64,000 bases of DNA, taken from positions 186,001 to 250,000 of the forward strand of contig NZ_JAKGAP010000002.1 in assembly GCF_021532375.1 (NCBI RefSeq), in the 5' to 3' direction. This document shows, piece after piece, positions 54,915 through 63,476 of this stretch. This DNA comes from Paenibacillus alkaliterrae. GTDB taxonomy: Bacteria; Bacillota; Bacilli; Paenibacillales; Paenibacillaceae. Each line of letters opens with the position of its first letter. Position 1 is the stretch's first letter. Below the pieces are notes generated by a model. That model did no database searches. It was not told the origin of the DNA and saw only the letters and a program-made list of their open reading frames with translations. The translations under genes were made by a program, and so were the position numbers.

Positions 54915-55338
54915 GCGTCTAGAAGGAAATGAGGATATCGCGATTCCTCGCAAGATGTCAGAATGGGCTGCCGGCTTTGATTTGCAAGCAGCTGTTGGAG
55001 AGCCTGTCGTTCTTCAGCCAGGAGAGCGTCAGCTTATTCCAACCGGATTTGCGATGGCCATGCCAGGGGAACTGGAAGCTCAGATAAGGCCGCGCAGCGG
55101 ACTTGCCTATAAACACGGCATCACATGCCTGAATTCGCCAGGAACGATTGATGCGGACTATCGGGGCGAAGTGAAGGTACTGCTTATTAATTTAGGCCAG
55201 CAGCCATTTACGATTACACGCGGAGAGCGAATAGCGCAGATGCTATTCCAGAAGGTTCCAGCCGTTACAATTTCGGAGGCGGAGGAACTGCCCGATACGC
55301 TTCGAGGCGCAGGCGGATTTGGTCATACTGGAGTTTAA
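54895..55338 (+). CDS. dut: dUTP diphosphatase
   Basis: Hydrolyses dUTP to dUMP, keeping uracil out of DNA. 147 aa trimeric dUTPase with the five motifs: [43 protein letters not shown] and [13 protein letters not shown] start at 54895 with AGGAGGG about 7 nt upstream, inside the end of the M16 peptidase gene. A strong terminator follows. Confidence 0.96.
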   Translation: MYQVLFKRLEGNEDIAIPRKMSEWAAGFDLQAAVGEPVVLQPGERQLIPTGFAMAMPGELEAQIRPRSGLAYKHGITCLNSPGTIDADYRGEVKVLLINLGQQPFTITRGERIAQMLFQKVPAVTISEAEELPDTLRGAGGFGHTGV

Positions 55339-55369
55339 TCAAAGTCATTATTGTAATTAAAATTAGCAT

Positions 55370-55403
55370 AGATCGGGGCATTTGCCCCGATCTTTATTTA
55401 TTT
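55370..55403 (+). terminator. dut terminator
   Basis: AGATCGGGGC (55370-55379) and GCCCCGATCT (55384-55393) form a perfect 10-bp stem with an ATTT loop, followed by TTATTTATTTTT. Confidence 0.93.
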
Positions 55404-55406
55404 TTC

Positions 55407-55434
55407 ACCCCGCTCTGGGCGCAAGCATAAGATG
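55407..55434 (+). promoter_or_regulatory. Possible sigma-K-type promoter for dpaA
   Basis: AC (55407-55408), 17 nt, then CATAAGATG (55426-55434), close to the sigma-K pattern AC-N16/17-CATANNNTA with one mismatch. It lies between the dut terminator and dpaA. In B. subtilis the dipicolinate operon is transcribed by sigma-K in the mother cell. Short, degenerate pattern; weak evidence. Confidence 0.3.
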
Positions 55435-55469
55435 ATCTAGAGCTAGTAGCAAGAAAGGAGTGAAGCTTG

Positions 55470-56369
55470 ATGCTAACAGGCGTTCAAGTACTGTTGCTTG
55501 GCGGTGATGCAAGACAGCTGGAGGTCATACGCAAGCTGACTGAACTGGATGCTTTGGTCACCGTTTCCGGCTTTGACGGTCTGCATTCATCGTTGGATGG
55601 GGCCGTGCAAGCCGAGTTTGAGGAACAGTTGTTTGAGGGTGTAGATGCACTATTGCTTCCTGCTGTAGGTACTGACGATCAAGGCTTCATCCATGCTGTG
55701 TTCAGCGATCGTCAAATGCAGCTTACAGACAGCCACTTTGCAAAGCTGCCAAAGCATTGCACCGTATATACGGGCATGGCGAAGCCATATCTAAAGCAGT
55801 TATGCAAGCAAAATAACTTAACGTTGGTAGAGCTGTTCGACCGCGATGACGTCGCGATATACAACTCGATTCCAACAGCAGAAGGCGCCTTGATGATGGC
55901 GATTCAGAATACGGATATTACTATTCACGGTTCATCCTCGATGGTGCTCGGATTCGGACGAACCGGCTTTACGATGGCCCGTACGCTTCAAGGTCTGGGG
56001 TCGAAGGTGAAGGTGGGCGTTCGTCGTTCGGAGCATTTTGCAAGAGCGGCGGAAATGGGCTTTGAGCCTTTCTACATCAGTGGTTTGTTGCTGTATGTGA
56101 GCAATATTGACTTGCTTTTTAATACAATTCCGACTATGATAATCACAGCACAAATTATCGCTAATTTACCTTCGCGAGCCGTTATAATTGACCTTGCATC
56201 GAAGCCTGGCGGAACAGATTTCCGCTTCGCGGAGAAAAGGGGAATTAAGGCGATGCTTGCACCCGGACTTCCCGGTATCGTCGCACCGAAAACAGCTGGA
56301 CGTATCATGGCGGAATGCTTATCACAGCTGATTTTGGAAGAAACGATCAAGCGGGGGAATGGGATATGA
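55470..56369 (+). CDS. dpaA: Dipicolinate synthase subunit A
   Basis: Oxidises dihydrodipicolinate to dipicolinic acid in the mother cell, with DpaB. 299 aa. N-terminal domain (QVLLLGGDARQLEVIRKLTEL), then a NAD(P)-binding Rossmann motif (VLGFGRTGFTMARTLQGLG), FNTIPTMI and DLASKPGGTDF. ATG 55470 has AAAGGAG 9 nt upstream; TTG 55467 is the alternative. It overlaps dpaB (ATGA). Its presence marks the organism as spore-forming. Confidence 0.95.
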   Translation: MLTGVQVLLLGGDARQLEVIRKLTELDALVTVSGFDGLHSSLDGAVQAEFEEQLFEGVDALLLPAVGTDDQGFIHAVFSDRQMQLTDSHFAKLPKHCTVYTGMAKPYLKQLCKQNNLTLVELFDRDDVAIYNSIPTAEGALMMAIQNTDITIHGSSSMVLGFGRTGFTMARTLQGLGSKVKVGVRRSEHFARAAEMGFEPFYISGLLLYVSNIDLLFNTIPTMIITAQIIANLPSRAVIIDLASKPGGTDFRFAEKRGIKAMLAPGLPGIVAPKTAGRIMAECLSQLILEETIKRGNGI

Positions 56370-56956
56370 ATTGGAATGGGATCACAGTAGGCTATGCTTT
56401 ATCTGGTTCGCACTGTACATTTGCTGAGGTTATGCCTGAGATTAAACGGTTCGTCGATGCGGGCGCGAATGTCGTGCCGATCGTTTCGAATACTCTAATG
56501 ACAACGGACACGAGGTTCGGCAAGTCTGAGGATTGGCAAACCCAGCTTAAGGCGATTACAGGTAATGAGCTAATATCAACGATTGTGCAGGCGGAACCGT
56601 TAGGGCCGTCTAAGCTTCTTGACGTTCTTGTCATAGCACCTTGTACAGGCAACACTACGAGCAGACTGGCAAATGCCATAACGGATAGCGCAGTGCTAAT
56701 GGCAGCTAAAGCGCAAATGCGAAATGGCCGCCCGCTCGTATTAGCTATTTCAACAAATGATGGTCTTGGTTTAAATGCCGCTAACATAGCGAAGCTACTA
56801 GTGGCTAAACATATTTATTTCGTTCCGTTCGGCCAAGATAACCCGGTGCAGAAGCCAAATTCGCTTGTTGCCCGAATGGATTTAGTCTTGGAAGCATGCG
56901 AAGCTGCCTTACAAGGAAAGCAGCTGCAGCCTCTGCTTGTCGAACGGCATCAGTGA
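56366..56956 (+). CDS. dpaB: Dipicolinate synthase subunit B
   Basis: Flavoprotein-fold subunit of dipicolinate synthase, 196 aa. Motifs VGYALSGSHCTFAEVMPEI, ANVVPIVSNTL, LDVLVIAPCTGNTTSRLANAITDS (in part) and FVPFGQDNP. ATG 56366 overlaps the dpaA stop, with a GGGGGAATGGG site upstream. Confidence 0.95.
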   Translation: MNWNGITVGYALSGSHCTFAEVMPEIKRFVDAGANVVPIVSNTLMTTDTRFGKSEDWQTQLKAITGNELISTIVQAEPLGPSKLLDVLVIAPCTGNTTSRLANAITDSAVLMAAKAQMRNGRPLVLAISTNDGLGLNAANIAKLLVAKHIYFVPFGQDNPVQKPNSLVARMDLVLEACEAALQGKQLQPLLVERHQ

Positions 56957-56985
56957 CACATGTATGAGAGGGGAGACGACAACAA

Positions 56986-58020
56986 ATGTCGAATCAGAAA
57001 TTGTTTAATGTTGCAGTTGTAGGAGCAACGGGCGCAGTAGGGGAACAAATATTGAAATTACTAGAGTCAAGAAACTTCCCGATTCAAGAGCTTAAGCTAT
57101 TATCATCTGCTCGTTCAGCAGGAACAAAAATTACATTTAAAGGTCAAGAGTATACGGTTCAGGAAGCTGCCCCTGACAGTTTCAAAGGCGTAGATATCGC
57201 TTTGTTCAGTGCTGGCGGAGACGTTTCGAAAGCTCTGGCGCCTCATGCTGTAGAACATGGTGCGGTATGTATCGATAACACAAATGCTTACCGGATGGAT
57301 CCAAACACACCGCTTGTTGTACCAGAGGTAAATATCGAGAAAGTAAGCGAGCACCAAGGCATCATCGCAAATCCTAACTGCTCGACGATTCAAATGGTTG
57401 CAGCTCTAAAGCCGCTTCAGGATCGTTATGGCATTTCCCGAATTATCGTATCGACTTACCAAGCTGTATCCGGGGCGGGCAGCCGAGCTATCGATGAGAT
57501 GCTGCGTCAAACCCAAGCTGCGCTTAATGGCGAATCCGTAAATCCGGATATATTACCGGTTGGAGCTTTGCCTGTTAAGCATCAAATCGCTTTTAATGCG
57601 ATACCGCAAATCGACAAATTCCAAGAGAATGGTTATACGCTCGAGGAAATGAAGATGGTTCGCGAGACGAAAAAAATTATGGGTGACGAGTCCATAGAGG
57701 TTACGGCAACATGCGTGCGTATTCCTGTCGTATATGGTCACTCTGAGTCTTTATTTGTAGAGCTTAAAAACAACTACGATTTGGAAGAGGTTAAGCAGCT
57801 GTTAGCGGATGCTCCGGGCATTACGCTCGTTGACGACCCTGCGAACCAGCAATACCCGCTCGCAACCGATGCAGCCGGTAAGCCGGATGTTTTTGTCGGT
57901 CGTCTGAGACGCGATCTAGGACACGAGCGCGGACTTAATATGTGGATCGTCTCCGATAACCTGCTCAAAGGCGCAGCATGGAACGCCGTACAAATCGCTG
58001 AACACATCGCAAAAGGTTAA
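56986..58020 (+). CDS. asd: Aspartate-semialdehyde dehydrogenase
   Basis: Reduces aspartyl phosphate to the semialdehyde, for lysine, DAP and dipicolinate. 344 aa. NADP motif VGATGAVGEQ near the start, catalytic C132 in ANPNCSTIQM, and the ETKKIMGD and PVVYGHSES segments. GAGGGGAG lies about 9 nt before the ATG. Confidence 0.97.
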   Translation: MSNQKLFNVAVVGATGAVGEQILKLLESRNFPIQELKLLSSARSAGTKITFKGQEYTVQEAAPDSFKGVDIALFSAGGDVSKALAPHAVEHGAVCIDNTNAYRMDPNTPLVVPEVNIEKVSEHQGIIANPNCSTIQMVAALKPLQDRYGISRIIVSTYQAVSGAGSRAIDEMLRQTQAALNGESVNPDILPVGALPVKHQIAFNAIPQIDKFQENGYTLEEMKMVRETKKIMGDESIEVTATCVRIPVVYGHSESLFVELKNNYDLEEVKQLLADAPGITLVDDPANQQYPLATDAAGKPDVFVGRLRRDLGHERGLNMWIVSDNLLKGAAWNAVQIAEHIAKG

Positions 58021-58074
58021 ACTATTAAGTAAACCTGCTGCTTCTTCCTGGGATCGATTACGGAGGAGAACGAT

Positions 58075-59289
58075 ATGCGCATCCTGATTCAAAAATTCGG
58101 GGGCACCTCTCTATCAAGCGATCATGCCAGAGATCATGTTATCCGTCACATAAGCAGAGAACGAAGCAATGGTTTTTCAGTTGTAGTCGTCGTTTCGGCT
58201 ATGGGCCGCAAGGGGGATCCTTATGCAACGGATACGTTGCTGCAGCTTATCCGAGAAAACGGGGATAAGCTGCCGGCTCGTGAACGGGATATGCTGTTAG
58301 GCTGCGGAGAAGTGATTTCCGCAGCCGCTTTATGCAGCTTGCTCATAGCTAACGGCATTCCCTCCGTCGTTTTGACCGGCGGACAGGCGGGCATGCTTAC
58401 AGACGAGCAATTCGGGCATGCCCGAATAAAGGAGATTCGCCCAGAGAAGGTCCTTAACCATTTGGGGGCAGGCTCCGTCGTCATCGTAACAGGCTTTCAA
58501 GGCAGTACGGCACAAGGTGACATAACTACATTAGGCAGGGGCGGCAGCGACACATCTGCTACGGCACTAGGTGCAGCGCTCCGTGCTGAAATGGTTGATA
58601 TTTATACGGACGTTAACGGTATATTGACAGCTGATCCGCGCATTGTCGAAGAAGCAAAACCATTGCCGGTAGTCAGCTATGCAGAAATATGCAATATGGC
58701 TCGGCAGGGGGCTAAAGTTATCCATCCGCGAGCTGTTGAAATAGCGCAGCAAGCCAAGGTTCCGCTTCGTGTACGCTCTACCTTCTCGGAGGAGACAGGT
58801 ACGCTTGTCACGGACTTATCTACAATAAAAATGGAATTATCCGTTAAAGACCGTCATGTGACTGGCATTGCTCATGTTTCCGGTATTACACAAATATCGG
58901 TAAAGGCCATTAAGGGCAGAAATGATGTGCAGCTGCAGGTTTTTCAATCCATGGCAAAGCATCATATTAGTGTCGATTTCATCAATGTAACACCTAGCGG
59001 TGCCGTATATACCGTTTTTGACAAAGATGCTGAACGTGCAGTTCGAGTGTTGCAGGATGGCGGATATGCCCCTTCTGCCATAAATGGCTGCGCAAAAGTG
59101 TCCGTAATTGGCGGAGGAATGAATGGGGAGCCGGGTGTCATGGCGCGTATTGTGGAAGCGCTGACGGAGCAAGGGATAACCATCATGCAATCTGCCGATT
59201 CTAATACAACGATTTGGGTGCTCGTACGGGAAGCAGACATGGCAGAGGCCCTTCGTGCTTTGCATGCAAAATTCGAGCTTCATCGATAG
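58075..59289 (+). CDS. dapG: Aspartokinase I (DAP-type)
   Basis: Phosphorylates aspartate as the first step to DAP and dipicolinate. 404 aa. Kinase motif QKFGGTSLSS, substrate segment TLGRGGSDTSATALGAAL and MARQGAKVIHPRAVE, and two C-terminal ACT domains (about 255-404) that carry feedback control. CGGAGGAG lies about 6 nt before the ATG. Position between asd and dapA matches B. subtilis dapG. Confidence 0.95.
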   Translation: MRILIQKFGGTSLSSDHARDHVIRHISRERSNGFSVVVVVSAMGRKGDPYATDTLLQLIRENGDKLPARERDMLLGCGEVISAAALCSLLIANGIPSVVLTGGQAGMLTDEQFGHARIKEIRPEKVLNHLGAGSVVIVTGFQGSTAQGDITTLGRGGSDTSATALGAALRAEMVDIYTDVNGILTADPRIVEEAKPLPVVSYAEICNMARQGAKVIHPRAVEIAQQAKVPLRVRSTFSEETGTLVTDLSTIKMELSVKDRHVTGIAHVSGITQISVKAIKGRNDVQLQVFQSMAKHHISVDFINVTPSGAVYTVFDKDAERAVRVLQDGGYAPSAINGCAKVSVIGGGMNGEPGVMARIVEALTEQGITIMQSADSNTTIWVLVREADMAEALRALHAKFELHR

Positions 59290-59316
59290 ACAGCAACACT
59301 TTTAGGAGGAATTCAG

Positions 59317-60192
59317 ATGGAATTTGGAAGATTGATTACCGCAATGGTAACTCCATTCGATGCGGACGGTCAAATTGATTGGCCTACGACTGGCCGATTA
59401 ATTGATTATTTAATTGAGGAGCAGCAAAGCGATAGTCTCGTCGTTTCTGGAACAACCGGCGAATCGCCGACGCTGTCGGATGAAGAGAAGCTGGAGTTGT
59501 TTCGATTTGCTGTCAAGCATGCGAATGGTCGTTGCAAAATTATTGCGGGTACGGGCAGTAATAACACGGCCCATTCCATCCATTTGACGAAAGACGCGGA
59601 AGCTGCAGGTGTAGACGGTATTTTACTGGTTGCGCCATATTATAACCGCCCGAGTCAGGAAGGTCTTTATCAGCATTTTAAGGCGGTAGCTGAAGCGGCT
59701 TCTTTGCCAATAATGCTATACAACGTTGAAGGCCGGACAGGTGTGAATCTCTCTGTTCATACAACTCTTCGTTTAGCGGAGATCGATAATATTGTTGCTA
59801 CCAAAGATTGCGCGAACACTGACCAGCTTACACAAATCATCAGCGGGGCTCCTGCAGGCTTTAAGGTTTACAGCGGTGAAGACAGCTTTACGCTTCCTGC
59901 TCTTTCCGTAGGAGCGTACGGAATTGTCAGCGTTGCAAGCCATGTCATCGGAGCTGAGATGAAGCAGCTAATTACAGCCTATGTCGATGGAAACGTCCAA
60001 GAGGCTGCTAAGCTAAATGGGGAATGCCACCCTATTTTCAAAGGGCTGTTCGCTTGTCCTCATCCTGTTCCTAACCCGGTAGCTGTGAAATACGCGCTTG
60101 GTTTGAAAGGCTTTTCAGTAGGAGGAGTTAGGCTGCCGCTAGTAACCGTAACCGAGGCAGAAGCCACATTCTTACGCAATTTGATCGTTTGA
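59317..60192 (+). CDS. dapA: 4-hydroxy-tetrahydrodipicolinate synthase
   Basis: Condenses pyruvate with aspartate semialdehyde. 291 aa. Schiff-base K163 (IVATKDCANTDQ), Y135 (LYNVEGRTGVN; most enzymes have P in place of this E), SGTTGESPTL, and GVDGILLVAPYYNRP. AGGAGG lies 8 nt before the ATG. It is the last gene of the dipicolinate unit and is followed by a strong terminator. Confidence 0.97.
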   Translation: MEFGRLITAMVTPFDADGQIDWPTTGRLIDYLIEEQQSDSLVVSGTTGESPTLSDEEKLELFRFAVKHANGRCKIIAGTGSNNTAHSIHLTKDAEAAGVDGILLVAPYYNRPSQEGLYQHFKAVAEAASLPIMLYNVEGRTGVNLSVHTTLRLAEIDNIVATKDCANTDQLTQIISGAPAGFKVYSGEDSFTLPALSVGAYGIVSVASHVIGAEMKQLITAYVDGNVQEAAKLNGECHPIFKGLFACPHPVPNPVAVKYALGLKGFSVGGVRLPLVTVTEAEATFLRNLIV

Positions 60193-60216
60193 ATAAACTT
60201 AAATCGTTGATTGCAG

Positions 60217-60247
60217 CCGGTGCATCCAGCATCGGTTTTATTTTTTT
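60217..60247 (+). terminator. dapA terminator
   Basis: CCGGTGC (60217-60223) and GCATCGG (60229-60235) form a 7-bp stem with one G-U pair and loop ATCCA, followed by TTTTATTTTTTT. Confidence 0.92.
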
Positions 60248-60284
60248 GGGAAGCATATTGAAAAGCAGCTTTAACGGGTTTCAC

Positions 60285-60314
60285 TTGTATTCCATCTTTT
60301 TCTTCATGTATAAT
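60285..60314 (+). promoter_or_regulatory. Candidate sigma-A promoter for the RNase J gene
   Basis: TTGTAT (60285-60290), 18-nt spacer, TATAAT (60309-60314). Perfect -10 and weak -35. It would start a leader of about 280 nt that contains a CGTCAGA/TCTGACG hairpin (60359-60378) and four tandem hairpin repeats. This promoter and leader account for the 401-nt gene-free stretch 60193-60593 together with the dapA terminator. Confidence 0.55.
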
Positions 60315-60428
60315 GATTTCAAGTGACTGGGTGCGGCAAATATGAATAATGAACAAAACGTCAGAGCGGCATCTGACGATAACAGCACATATGAATGATT
60401 TTTGTTCGGTTCAAACACAATCAATTGG

Positions 60429-60578
60429 ATGATTACGGGGCATCTTTTGCCTCGCAAAAATAAGAAGATGAAATCGAAGCCAACTCGCTTCGCTAATATC
60501 AGGTGATGCTTACGAAGCGGATTGCTTCGCGAAATTAAACTGATGATTACGAAGAGAATTTGCTTCGCAAAATTTAAG
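60429..60578 (+). repeat. Four tandem hairpin repeats in the rnjB leader
   Basis: Four imperfect units of 37-39 nt, each with an inverted repeat. Unit 1 CGGGGC/GCCTCG (60436-60441 with 60449-60454). Unit 2 CGAAGC/GCTTCG (60475-60480 with 60487-60492). Unit 3 CGAAGC/GCTTCG (60513-60518 with 60524-60529). Unit 4 CGAAG/CTTCG (60550-60554 with 60563-60567). Units share the frame GATG(A/C)TTACG...TCGC(A/G)AAA. The last unit ends at the AAGGAGGT ribosome site of the gene. The same hairpin occurs once before tsf. Confidence 0.8.
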
Positions 60579-60593
60579 GAGGTAAAGATACAC

Positions 60594-62273
60594 TTGTCTA
60601 AGAAGAACAACCAGGATAAACTGCTCATTTTTGCACTAGGCGGAGTAGGCGAGATCGGTAAAAACATGTACGTTATTCAGTACAATAATGACATTGTCGT
60701 TGTCGACTCGGGATTGAAGTTCCCGGAAGAGGATATGCTCGGCATAGATATTGTTATTCCGGATATTTCATACTTAACTGAAAATCGCGATAAAGTACGT
60801 GCCATCATCATTACTCACGGGCATGAGGATCACATCGGCGGGTTACCGTACGTATTGAAAAATCTAAACGTACCTATCTATGCAACGAAGCTGACACTTG
60901 GCCTTATTGAAGGAAAATTGAAGGAAGCGGGCTTGCTTGGAGAAACAAAACGGATACTTATCAATGCGGATTCTGAAATCCAGCTTGGAACGATTCGCGC
61001 TTCTTTCTTCAAAACAAACCACAGTATACCCGATTCCGTCGGCGTATGCTTGGATACGCCGGAAGGTACAATCGTACACACGGGCGACTTTAAATTTGAC
61101 CATACGCCAGTAAATGAGCAATTTGCTGATTTACAGCGTATCGCCGAAATCGGTAAGCGCGGGGTATTGGCGTTATTGTCGGATAGTACCAACGCAGAGC
61201 GTCCAGGCTACACGCCTTCAGAGGCACAGGTCGGCGACAATCTTGAGGATATATTCCGCAAATCCTCGCAGCGAGTGGTCGTAGCAACATTCGCATCAAA
61301 TGTACACCGGATTCAACAAATTATTAATGCCGCAATAGCAACTCGCCGCAAGATTGCTGTTGTTGGACGCAGTATGGTTAACGTCGTAGGTATCGCATCA
61401 GATCTCGGTTATTTAAACATTCCGGAAGGAATGATAATAGAACCGGAAGATGTAAACAAACTGGCAGCTGATCGTGTTGTTATTTTGTGTACGGGCAGTC
61501 AAGGCGAGCCCATGTCAGCGCTAACAAGAATGGCACGTTCGACACACCGCAAGGTTGATATTTTACCGGGAGATACCGTAATCATTGCTGCAACGCCGAT
61601 TCCGGGTAATGAACGTTATGTCGGCCGTACAGTCGATGAATTGTTCCGTTTAGGTGCTAACGTGATATACGGTAACGGCTCGGTGTCGGGCGTGCATGTA
61701 TCAGGTCATGGCAGTCAAGAAGAATTGAAACTCATGCTTAATCTGATTAAGCCTAAATATTTTATTCCTATTCACGGCGAATACCGTATGCTGCGTCAAC
61801 ATGGCAAGCTTGGCGAAGCGATCGGAATTGAACGCGAAAATATTTTCATCGTGGATAACGGAGATACGATTGAGTTTCAAAATGGAAGCGGCCGTAAAGG
61901 CTCGAAGGTACAAGCTGGTAACGTGTTAATTGATGGATTGGGCGTAGGCGATGTTGGAAATATCGTTCTTCGTGACCGCAAGCTGCTTTCGCAAGATGGC
62001 ATACTTGTGGTAGTCGTCACTTTAAGCAAGCAGGATGGAGCCATTATGTCAGGTCCGGATATCATTTCACGCGGCTTCGTTTATGTGCGTGAGTCTGAAG
62101 GACTTTTGGATGAAGCTAACCGTATAGTAACATCTACTTTAACCCGTTTAATGAACGATAAAGTAAATGAATGGGCATCCTTGAAAACGAACGTAAAAGA
62201 TGCGCTTGGCCGCTTCTTATATGAACAAACTCGTCGTCGCCCAATGATTTTGCCGATAATTATGGAAGTATAA
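60594..62273 (+). CDS. rnjB: Ribonuclease J
   Basis: Metallo-beta-lactamase/beta-CASP ribonuclease, 559 aa, with 5'-3' exonuclease and endonuclease activity in RNA decay and maturation. Zinc motif H75-G-H77-E-D79-H80 (IITHGHEDHIGG), HTGDFKFDH, LSDSTNAERPG, beta-CASP motifs (CTGSQGEP; HVSGHGSQEE; IPIHGEYRM) and a C-terminal domain. TTG 60594 has TAAGGAGGT upstream; an ATG at 60543 in the last repeat would add 17 residues. The position after dapA matches B. subtilis rnjB; J1 versus J2 identity cannot be told without the second paralogue. Confidence 0.93.
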   Translation: MSKKNNQDKLLIFALGGVGEIGKNMYVIQYNNDIVVVDSGLKFPEEDMLGIDIVIPDISYLTENRDKVRAIIITHGHEDHIGGLPYVLKNLNVPIYATKLTLGLIEGKLKEAGLLGETKRILINADSEIQLGTIRASFFKTNHSIPDSVGVCLDTPEGTIVHTGDFKFDHTPVNEQFADLQRIAEIGKRGVLALLSDSTNAERPGYTPSEAQVGDNLEDIFRKSSQRVVVATFASNVHRIQQIINAAIATRRKIAVVGRSMVNVVGIASDLGYLNIPEGMIIEPEDVNKLAADRVVILCTGSQGEPMSALTRMARSTHRKVDILPGDTVIIAATPIPGNERYVGRTVDELFRLGANVIYGNGSVSGVHVSGHGSQEELKLMLNLIKPKYFIPIHGEYRMLRQHGKLGEAIGIERENIFIVDNGDTIEFQNGSGRKGSKVQAGNVLIDGLGVGDVGNIVLRDRKLLSQDGILVVVVTLSKQDGAIMSGPDIISRGFVYVRESEGLLDEANRIVTSTLTRLMNDKVNEWASLKTNVKDALGRFLYEQTRRRPMILPIIMEV

Positions 62274-62290
62274 TACTAAACCTATAGATG

Positions 62291-62351
62291 AAGAGGGTTG
62301 CTTGTCCTAACCGCATTTGCCGCCGCGGATGGAAGCGATCCTCTTTTTTTT
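62291..62351 (+). terminator. rnjB terminator
   Basis: AAGAGGGTTGCTT (62291-62303) pairs with AAGCGATCCTCTT (62333-62345), 13 pairs with two G-U, followed by T-rich TTTTTTTT. The loop is about 29 nt. Confidence 0.92.
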
Positions 62352-62436
62352 GTCTAATTGTGAAAAATAATTTGAATAAATTTGAACAGAGACCTCATAC
62401 TATGACGAGCATTATTTTTGAGGGGGACTGTAAGCG

Positions 62437-63186
62437 ATGTGGCAAACACAAGACAATTTTACTTCTGAACATCCCGATCCAAACGCTGATGACAAAAAAA
62501 AGATGAATGGTGTTGTTGAGACGATACAACAGCTTGGCCAAACATCTACGCCCGCGCCAGCGGAGTCGAACATATTCTGCATGACTATCATCGGTCAAAT
62601 AGAAGGTCATCTTGTTTTACCTCCGCAAAATAAAACGACAAAGTATGAGCACATTATTCCTCAATTAGTAGCAGCAGAGCAAAATCAAAAAATTGAAGGC
62701 GTGTTAATCGTACTGAATACGGTAGGAGGTGACGTTGAAGCAGGACTTGCCATCGCTGAAATGATCTCTTCCTTATCTAAACCGACGGTAACTTTAGTAC
62801 TGGGAGGAGGACATTCTATAGGCGTTCCTATTGCGGTTGCCGGAAATTTGTCTTTTATAGCGGAAACGGCCACAATGACGATTCACCCCATCCGTCTGAA
62901 CGGACTCGTTATTGGCGTACCGCAGACTTTTGAGTATTTGGACAAAATGCAGGAAAGGGTTGTTCGTTTTGTCACCTCGCATTCGAATGTAACCGAGCAA
63001 ATATTCAAGGAGCTCATGTTCAAGACCGGAGAATTAACGCGTGATATTGGTACGACAGTAATCGGCTCTGATGCGGTGAAGCATGGATTGATTGACAGAG
63101 TAGGCGGTTTAGGTGAAGCGCTTAAAGAATTAAATCGTCGCATAGAAGCTAATAAGCTCTTAAAGAATGAGGTGAACCGCGTATGA
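62437..63186 (+). CDS. tepA: ClpP-fold protease, TepA/YmfB-like
   Basis: Cytoplasmic ClpP/crotonase-fold serine peptidase, 249 aa, equivalent to B. subtilis TepA (YmfB), linked to protein export and spore biology. [17 protein letters not shown] is the oxyanion region, the nucleophile S127 lies in [11 protein letters not shown], and a histidine follows in TMTIHPIRL. The N-terminal 45 residues are polar and Pro/Asn-rich. GAGGGGG lies about 12 nt before the ATG. It overlaps ylzJ by 4 nt. Confidence 0.9.
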   Translation: MWQTQDNFTSEHPDPNADDKKKMNGVVETIQQLGQTSTPAPAESNIFCMTIIGQIEGHLVLPPQNKTTKYEHIIPQLVAAEQNQKIEGVLIVLNTVGGDVEAGLAIAEMISSLSKPTVTLVLGGGHSIGVPIAVAGNLSFIAETATMTIHPIRLNGLVIGVPQTFEYLDKMQERVVRFVTSHSNVTEQIFKELMFKTGELTRDIGTTVIGSDAVKHGLIDRVGGLGEALKELNRRIEANKLLKNEVNRV

Positions 63187-63407
63187 CCCTTTACACGAAT
63201 ATGCCCTTAGAGCTGGTATTAGAAGGCTTAAACGATGAAGCAGAGACGCTTCAGGAGGTATGGGCTAATGGCGTAAAAATGCAGGTTAGCCCCATTGCTC
63301 CAGGGATTGGTAAAATCGTGCGTTTATTGGAATGCAGCTTAGATGATTATTTAAACCCGAATTTGACTCCGGGAACGATAGTTAATTATCATGCTTCTCC
63401 AAACTGA
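63183..63407 (+). CDS. ylzJ: YlzJ-like small protein
   Basis: Small 74 aa protein that, like B. subtilis YlzJ, lies between the TepA-like protease gene and spoIIIE. Recognised from [15 protein letters not shown] and a C-terminal region with LSPTDPxxYLNPxxxPG-like character ([14 protein letters not shown]). The ATG overlaps the upstream stop, so synthesis is coupled to the protease. Function is unknown. Confidence 0.85.
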   Translation: MTLYTNMPLELVLEGLNDEAETLQEVWANGVKMQVSPIAPGIGKIVRLLECSLDDYLNPNLTPGTIVNYHASPN

Positions 63408-63446
63408 TGTTCGTACAAACGTCTCATAGGAACATTTCACCACCTA

Positions 63447-63455
63447 TGGTATAAT
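63447..63455 (+). promoter_or_regulatory. Extended -10 promoter for spoIIIE/ftsK
   Basis: TGG-TATAAT, an extended -10 box with TATAAT at 63450-63455, lies 21 nt before the next start codon. No good -35 is seen at 16-18 nt. The very short leader would begin with the AGAGGTGA ribosome site. Confidence 0.5.
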
Positions 63456-63476
63456 GTTTAACCAGAGGTGACTGAT

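Noticed and set aside
60429-60578. CRISPR array interpretation of the tandem repeats
   Set aside because: Units are imperfect, carry self-complementary stems through the whole unit and have no unique spacers or cas genes nearby.
60522-60593. N-terminal extension of RNase J encoded by the last repeat unit
   Set aside because: The AAGGAGGT site directly before TTG 60594 and the usual RNase J N-terminus argue for the shorter product. The repeat more likely acts as RNA.
62288-62506. 72-codon frame between the RNase J gene and the ClpP-fold gene
   Set aside because: It runs through the terminator stem and into the next gene, and has no ribosome site. The CxxC-like residues come from the stem and spacer sequence.
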